Positions 60,051-64,000 of a stretch of DNA of 64,000 bases are shown here, piece by piece (within the stretch, counting starts at the first letter, position 1; every line of letters starts with the position of its first letter). The DNA is taken from contig NC_063162.1 in assembly GCF_023159225.1 (NCBI RefSeq), positions 101,696,094 through 101,760,093 on the forward strand, given 5' to 3'. A program made the position numbers and the translations under genes. The DNA is from Perognathus longimembris pacificus. Taxonomy: Eukaryota; Chordata; Mammalia; Rodentia; Heteromyidae. Below the pieces are notes generated by a model. The model searched no databases, was not told the DNA's origin, and saw only the letters and a program-made list of their open reading frames with translations.

Positions 60051-61046
60051 GTTTCTTTAAAGTAGATGATAATGTCATTTGAAAGTAGAGATTAACATTT
60101 TTTTCTTTCTCCTTTTTAGGCCTTTCTAAACTGTGTTTATACCTTGTGCATGTTCAAAGAAAATACTGGGATATGCATCAATTCACACACAGATTTGGGG
60201 GATTCTCTTCTTTGCCTCTCTTTTTTTTAGTTTCTTCCAGTCTCTATATTTGAAAGGTCTCCATTCCAGTTTCTTTACCCAGGACTGAGATTTCTTTTGT
60301 ACTTTAGGCTGGACTGCTACTGCTTGACTCCCATTTCTCAAAACAAAGCAGCTAGAAAATAGCAGAAAATCTGAGGATTCCTCTTACTCTCCTTGTGCCA
60401 TGAGGTCTCTATTTTGGGTTCTTCTAGCCATGAATGTAGATGTTCTTTTGGGTTTTGGGTGTTGTTCTGTTACTGACCCTGTCCTTAGGACAGGGCAAAT
60501 GAAAAACAAAAACAAAAACAAAAACAGAAAAACAACCCTGCTGGTTTCCTTGCCTTCTCTGGCTGACAGGAGCCCCTCCTCCCATTTTCTGGCCCAGAAG
60601 GTGGGGTTTCTCTCTATTGGCACTTCCACAATTGGACTACTCTTAGGTGAACCACAGAAGATGAAAGAAAACATAAATGTTTCAGCATCTAAAGGTCATG
60701 CTTCAAGTTGTTTTTCTTCCTTTGTCTGCTGTGGTTCATTTTCAAGCTTTTCAGGGAGTTGGCCTTTACATTCTGGCCAGATTCTAGCTACAATTAGTGG
60801 GAAAGACAGGTTTTCATGGGCACATTCCATATTGGCTAACCAGATGTCTGAAGCAGCTTTCTGAAGTACACCAAAGTTGAAAGAAGTTTTGGACCCATGA
60901 GACTCAAGTGTTAGACATATTATGAGTATAAATACTGAAATCCAGCTAATGATAGCTATCTGGGCAGCAAAGATCAATGATTTTGAGTAGCATGTGAAGG
61001 AGATGACAGGGACAAAGGTGGGTACAGGGTAGACTGAGTGAGGTTC
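60051..61046. other. No recognised repeat; overlapping frames of unknown meaning
   Basis: Contains an (AAAAC)n run at about 60502-60530, a 154-codon plus frame (60400-60864) and a 119-codon minus frame (60696-61055). The minus frame includes a hydrophobic stretch (IFAAQIAIISWISVFILIICL) that could be membrane-spanning if translated. I recognise neither frame. A decayed retroposed gene copy is possible. Confidence 0.3.
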
Positions 61047-61325
61047 AAAAATCATCAGCTTTAGCCAGGTGCTGGTGGCTCACGCCTGTAATCCTAGCTA
61101 CTCAGAAGGCTGAGATCTGTGGATTGTGGTTCAAAGCCAGCTCCAGCAGAAAACTCCATGAGACTCTTATCTCTAATTAACTGCCTAGAAACAAGAAGTG
61201 GAGATGTGGCTCTGGACTTAAGTACAGAAGCTCAGGCTCTGAGCTCAAGCTCCATGACCAACCAAAGGAAAAAACAAACCAAAACAAGAAGGAAAAAAAA
61301 AGCAAGAGAAAAATGATCAGCCTTT
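61047..61325 (+). mobile_element. B1-ID dimeric SINE, well preserved
   Basis: The element at about 61064-61308 shows GCCAGGTGCTGGTGGCTCAC, GCCTGTAATCCTAGCTACTC, GGTTCAAAGCCAGCTCCAGC and CTCTTATCTCTAATTAACTG, with a degenerate right arm and A-rich tail. Imperfect target duplication (AAAATCATCAGC and AAAATGATCAGC). Best example of the B1-like left arm here. Confidence 0.85.
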
Positions 61326-61620
61326 AGCTGGGGTCATGCCATACTTGAGTTTCAGGTTTGAGGATCATGGTTTAAACCTGACCAGCAGGTAGAGCTAAGT
61401 TACTCTTATCTCCAGTTAACTATTAAAAGCCAGAAGTGGAGCCATGGCTCCACTTCTTTTCACTTCCTCCTTATAAGGAAAAGCAAAATGAGAGTATCAG
61501 GCCCTGAGTTCAAGCCCTATTACTGGAACATGCACACACAAGCTCGCTCTCTCTCTCACACACACACACATACACCATTAGCAGCAACACACACACAAAC
61601 ACACACACACACACACACAC
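61326..61620 (+). mobile_element. B1-ID dimeric SINE with CT/AC tail
   Basis: TTAGCTGGGGTCATGCCATAC, TTATCTCCAGTTAACTATTA and CCCTGAGTTCAAGCCC, followed by CT and AC microsatellites at 61547-61621. Directly follows the previous SINE. Confidence 0.7.
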
Positions 61621-61659
61621 ACGGTTAATACTTAGCTTACAGAGTCCTTGACAAAAGAG

Positions 61660-61815
61660 TGGTATACCACAGTGGATTGGAACATGCACTTTGGCATAGG
61701 AGTAGAGATGGTGCCTATCCTACTCACAATGCTGCCCTTGTATATGACCTCAGTCAAGTTACTTGACCTCTCTGAGCTTCAATTGCCTCTTGTATAAGTG
61801 ATAGCTACTACTATT
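61660..61815 (+). mobile_element. MIR
   Basis: CAGTCAAGTTACTTGACCTC, TCTGAGCTTCAATTGCCTC is the MIR core in plus orientation. Confidence 0.7.
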
Positions 61816-62084
61816 GTAATTTTAGCTCTTTATCTCTTAATTTTAATTAAGAGAGGCGAAATAATCTTCCTGAGGTTAGATATCTAAGTGGTGAATGTCA
61901 TGTCCTCTGACTTTGCTGCTTCCATTAAGAGGAAGCACAGGGTTGGGAGGGTCTGATGAGTAAGAAGTTAAGTAGGCCACTAAGCTGGTCTTCTTTTTAG
62001 CTCCAATTTGATAAAGAGATTCATCTCTTTGCATTTAAAACATTCCTCTTGCTTTACAAAACATGGCCTTGTCTCTGGAAGAGA

Positions 62085-62280
62085 TAATACACAGAAGCTT
62101 ATATATAATACTGTCAGACACTGAACTTTTCTTGCATCATCTTGTTTAACTCACACAGGAACCTCTCATGTAGGAGTTCTTATTCAATTTTCCAGTTCAG
62201 GAAACTGAGACACAAAGAAGTAAAGAGACTTTCTCTAGGTCATAGAGCTAGTTGTAAAAACAGTTGGGATTGTAAGAATA
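62085..62280 (-). mobile_element. MIR
   Basis: TTCAGGAAACTGAGACACAA, GTCATAGAGCTAGTTG is the MIR core in minus orientation. Confidence 0.65.
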
Positions 62281-62329
62281 AATCCCTACTCCATGTTCCA
62301 ATGTGTTTTCTTTTGTACTACAGTTAGTT

Positions 62330-62900
62330 GTCACCCTGAATAATGTTTGGATAATAACCCAGACTGTTGAGGACTGTTTTGGCCTTGGTGGAGGAAGGGT
62401 GCCAAGAGCGAGACGCTGCCCTTCCCCCAGCCCTGGGACAGTGTGGGAGGGAGCCCCTCCCACCTTTCGGCCTCAACCAGAAAAGAAGCCCCCCTGCCCC
62501 TCGGGAGGCGAGCACGTGCATGCCACCATGATAGGGTTGTCCAGCCCACAAAGGAAGTTCCATGACACCACTTGAGGGGCAGTCCAGTCAGCCAATCAGT
62601 CAGTCACCCTAAGTCCTTCCCCTTCCACCTTTGTCATCGTAATAAATTTCTCTAGCCCGCCCTCTGGGGGCTGAGAATCATCCCACCATCGCAGCGTTTC
62701 CCTGATGCCTTCTTTCTGCCCCCGCTCCTGGTAACATGTGAGGGGACTGGGGGGAGGGGAGGCTTCAGCAACCTTTCCTCAACTTAGCACAAGTCCACGA
62801 GAGTACGCCTTGGCCTTCTGCCGGCAGAAGGCAAGGCCGAGTGCTCTTTCATAGATTTTGGGATTCAAGCATTTTCCCTGGGAGATCAGGGAGAAAGGGA
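62330..62900 (+). mobile_element. GC-rich LTR-like segment (candidate ERV solo LTR)
   Basis: A GC-rich island in AT-rich surroundings. It has a CCAAT box (CAGCCAATCAGTCAG, near 62590), then AATAAA at about 62641 and a C/T-rich U5-like part ending CTCCTGGTAACA near 62736: the order of an LTR's U3-R-U5. TGTTGAGGAC at 62366 is a candidate start. No target duplication, primer-binding site or viral gene was found, so the call is tentative. Overlapping frames here are not genes. Confidence 0.4.
62813..62832. repeat. Perfect 20-bp palindrome
   Basis: GCCTTCTGCCGGCAGAAGGC is fully self-complementary. Flanks (CGCCTTG on the left, AAGGCCGAG on the right) extend pairing imperfectly. It lies about 75 bp after the candidate LTR end. 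Confidence 0.9.
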
Positions 62901-63130
62901 TCCATCAGATCCCGACACCAGACAAAGTAGAATGTGTGCATGTGTGTATATACACACAGAAACAAAAACCAAACTAAGCCACAAACCCACAGAATACTGG
63001 ATCTTACCAAGGTACTTTTCTCTGGGTGTCTTTGAATTTCTCACTTAGCCAACAGGTTTTGGTCTTTGTCTTTCTGAGAAAGACAGATGATAAATTCCTA
63101 TTGAAGACAAGTCCAAATTCAAAGACAAAT

Positions 63131-64000
63131 TCTTTTTTTTTTTTTATTGCCAAACTGATGTACAGAGAGGATACATTTTCATACGTTAGGCATTGGATAC
63201 ATTTCTTGTACTGTTTGTTACCTCCTCCCTCATTCCCCTCTCCCCCCTCCCCCTTTCCCTTCCCCCCAAGAGTTGTTCAGTTGATTTATACCAAACAGTT
63301 TTGCAAGTATTGCTTTTGTAGTTGTTTGTCTTTTTACCCTGTATCTCTCGATTTTGGTATTCCCTTTCAGTTTCCTACTTCTAATACCAGTATACATGGT
63401 TTCCAGTATACTCAGATAAGATACAGAGATAGTGCAGGTACAACCACAGGAAGGTGATACAAGAGGATCATCAATAATAGATGCTATGGTTTCACATGGC
63501 ATGTTGAAAGTAATTACAACAGTGATATAACAGTCGTTTCCATAACATGGAGCTCATTTCACTTAGCATCATCTTATGTGTTCATAAGGGTATAGCTATT
63601 GGGCTCTTATGATCCTCTGCTTTGACTAGCCTAAACCTGTGCTAATTATTCCCTATGAGGGAGACCATAGAGTCCATGTTTCTTTGGGTCTGGCTCACTT
63701 CACTTAGTATAATTTTTTCCAAGTCCTTCCATTTCCTTACAAATGAGGCAATGTCATTCTTTCTGATAGAGGCATAAAATTCCATTGTGTATATGTACCA
63801 CATTTTCCTGATCCATTCGTCTACTGAGGGGCATCTGGGTTGGTTCCAGATTCTAGCTATGACAAATTGTGCTGCGATGAACATTGTTGTGCTGGTGGCT
63901 TTAGTGTGTTCTTGTTTGTGGTCTTTTGGGTAGATACACAAAAGTGGGGCTGCTGGGTCATAGGGGAGCTCTATGTTTAGCCTTCTGAGGAATCTCCTTA
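63131..64000 (-). mobile_element. Young L1, minus strand, running off the window
   Basis: The tail is a T run at 63132-63145. The 3' UTR follows in minus order (AAACTGATGTACAGAGAGG, CCCCTCTCCCCCCTCCCCC), then the ORF2 end. It belongs to the same family as the L1 at 54461 and the older piece at 43806. The far target duplication lies outside the window. Confidence 0.92.
63642..64000 (-). pseudogene. L1 ORF2 C-terminus, partial (open to window edge)
   Basis: Frame open from the edge to the TAG at 63642. It encodes ELPYDPAAPLL, YPKDHKQEHTKATSTTMF, PRCPSVDEWIRKMWYIYTME and DLEKIILSEVSQTQRN. No stop or frameshift is seen in the visible 119 codons, unlike the copy at 54478. Whether the whole element is intact cannot be judged from here. 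Confidence 0.85.

Noticed and set aside
62303..62575. Overlapping frames of 70-90 aa on both strands near 62.4 kb
   Set aside because: They lie in the GC-rich LTR-like segment, lack recognised domains and overlap one another in several frames.

Overview
This is mammalian nuclear DNA with one protein-coding gene. It is AT-rich and crowded with interspersed repeats and long microsatellites. The repeats point to a rodent: abundant B1-like and tRNA-Ala/ID-like SINEs, rodent-type L1 3' ends and MaLR LTRs. The commonest young SINE is a dimer of two ID-like arms. Together with a B1-ID dimer family it best fits a castorimorph rodent of the kangaroo-rat/pocket-mouse group. That placement rests on recalled SINE structure, not on a search.

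The gene is CCDC71L. Its single-exon CDS is at 29035-29748 (+, 237 aa) inside a CpG island at about 28640-30020. Upstream lies a compact promoter (CCAAT box, GC box, TATA-like box, second CCAAT box, YY1-type GCCGCCATTTTG). An AT-rich 3' UTR follows, probably ending just after the AATAAA at 33002. The block from about 27.8 to 33.6 kb is nearly free of recognisable repeats. In other mammals CCDC71L lies between PIK3CG and NAMPT in a gene-poor region, and the long flanks without genes fit that.

0-28 kb: gene desert with SINEs in both orientations, a HAL1/L1-ORF1-like element split by a younger L1 3' end (9.6-11.9 kb), a SINE whose right arm holds a roughly 466-bp GGA expansion (18.0-18.5 kb), an old minus-strand L1 (21.8-23.45 kb) with SINEs nested inside, and an unusual retroposed hexanucleotide-repeat insert with a perfect 20-bp target-site duplication (25371-25752).

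33-64 kb: more desert with old L1M pieces, MaLR LTRs, MIRs, long TTCC, CT, GT and CATC microsatellites, a 5'-truncated L1 (54461-55819) with a 15-bp target-site duplication inside an older LTR, and a younger minus-strand copy of the same L1 family running off the right edge (63131-64000). A GC-rich LTR-like segment with a perfect 20-bp palindrome lies at 62.3-62.9 kb.

I found no tRNA, rRNA, CRISPR array or bacterial-type system. Apart from CCDC71L, the open frames are L1 ORF2 remnants, translated simple repeats or chance frames. No new multi-gene system is visible. The most unusual objects are the retroposed hexanucleotide array, the GGA expansion inside a SINE, and the SINE subfamily series that can be ordered by nesting. 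Repeat family names and outer boundaries are from reading and memory, without RepeatMasker. Boundaries with a stated duplication are firm; the others are approximate.
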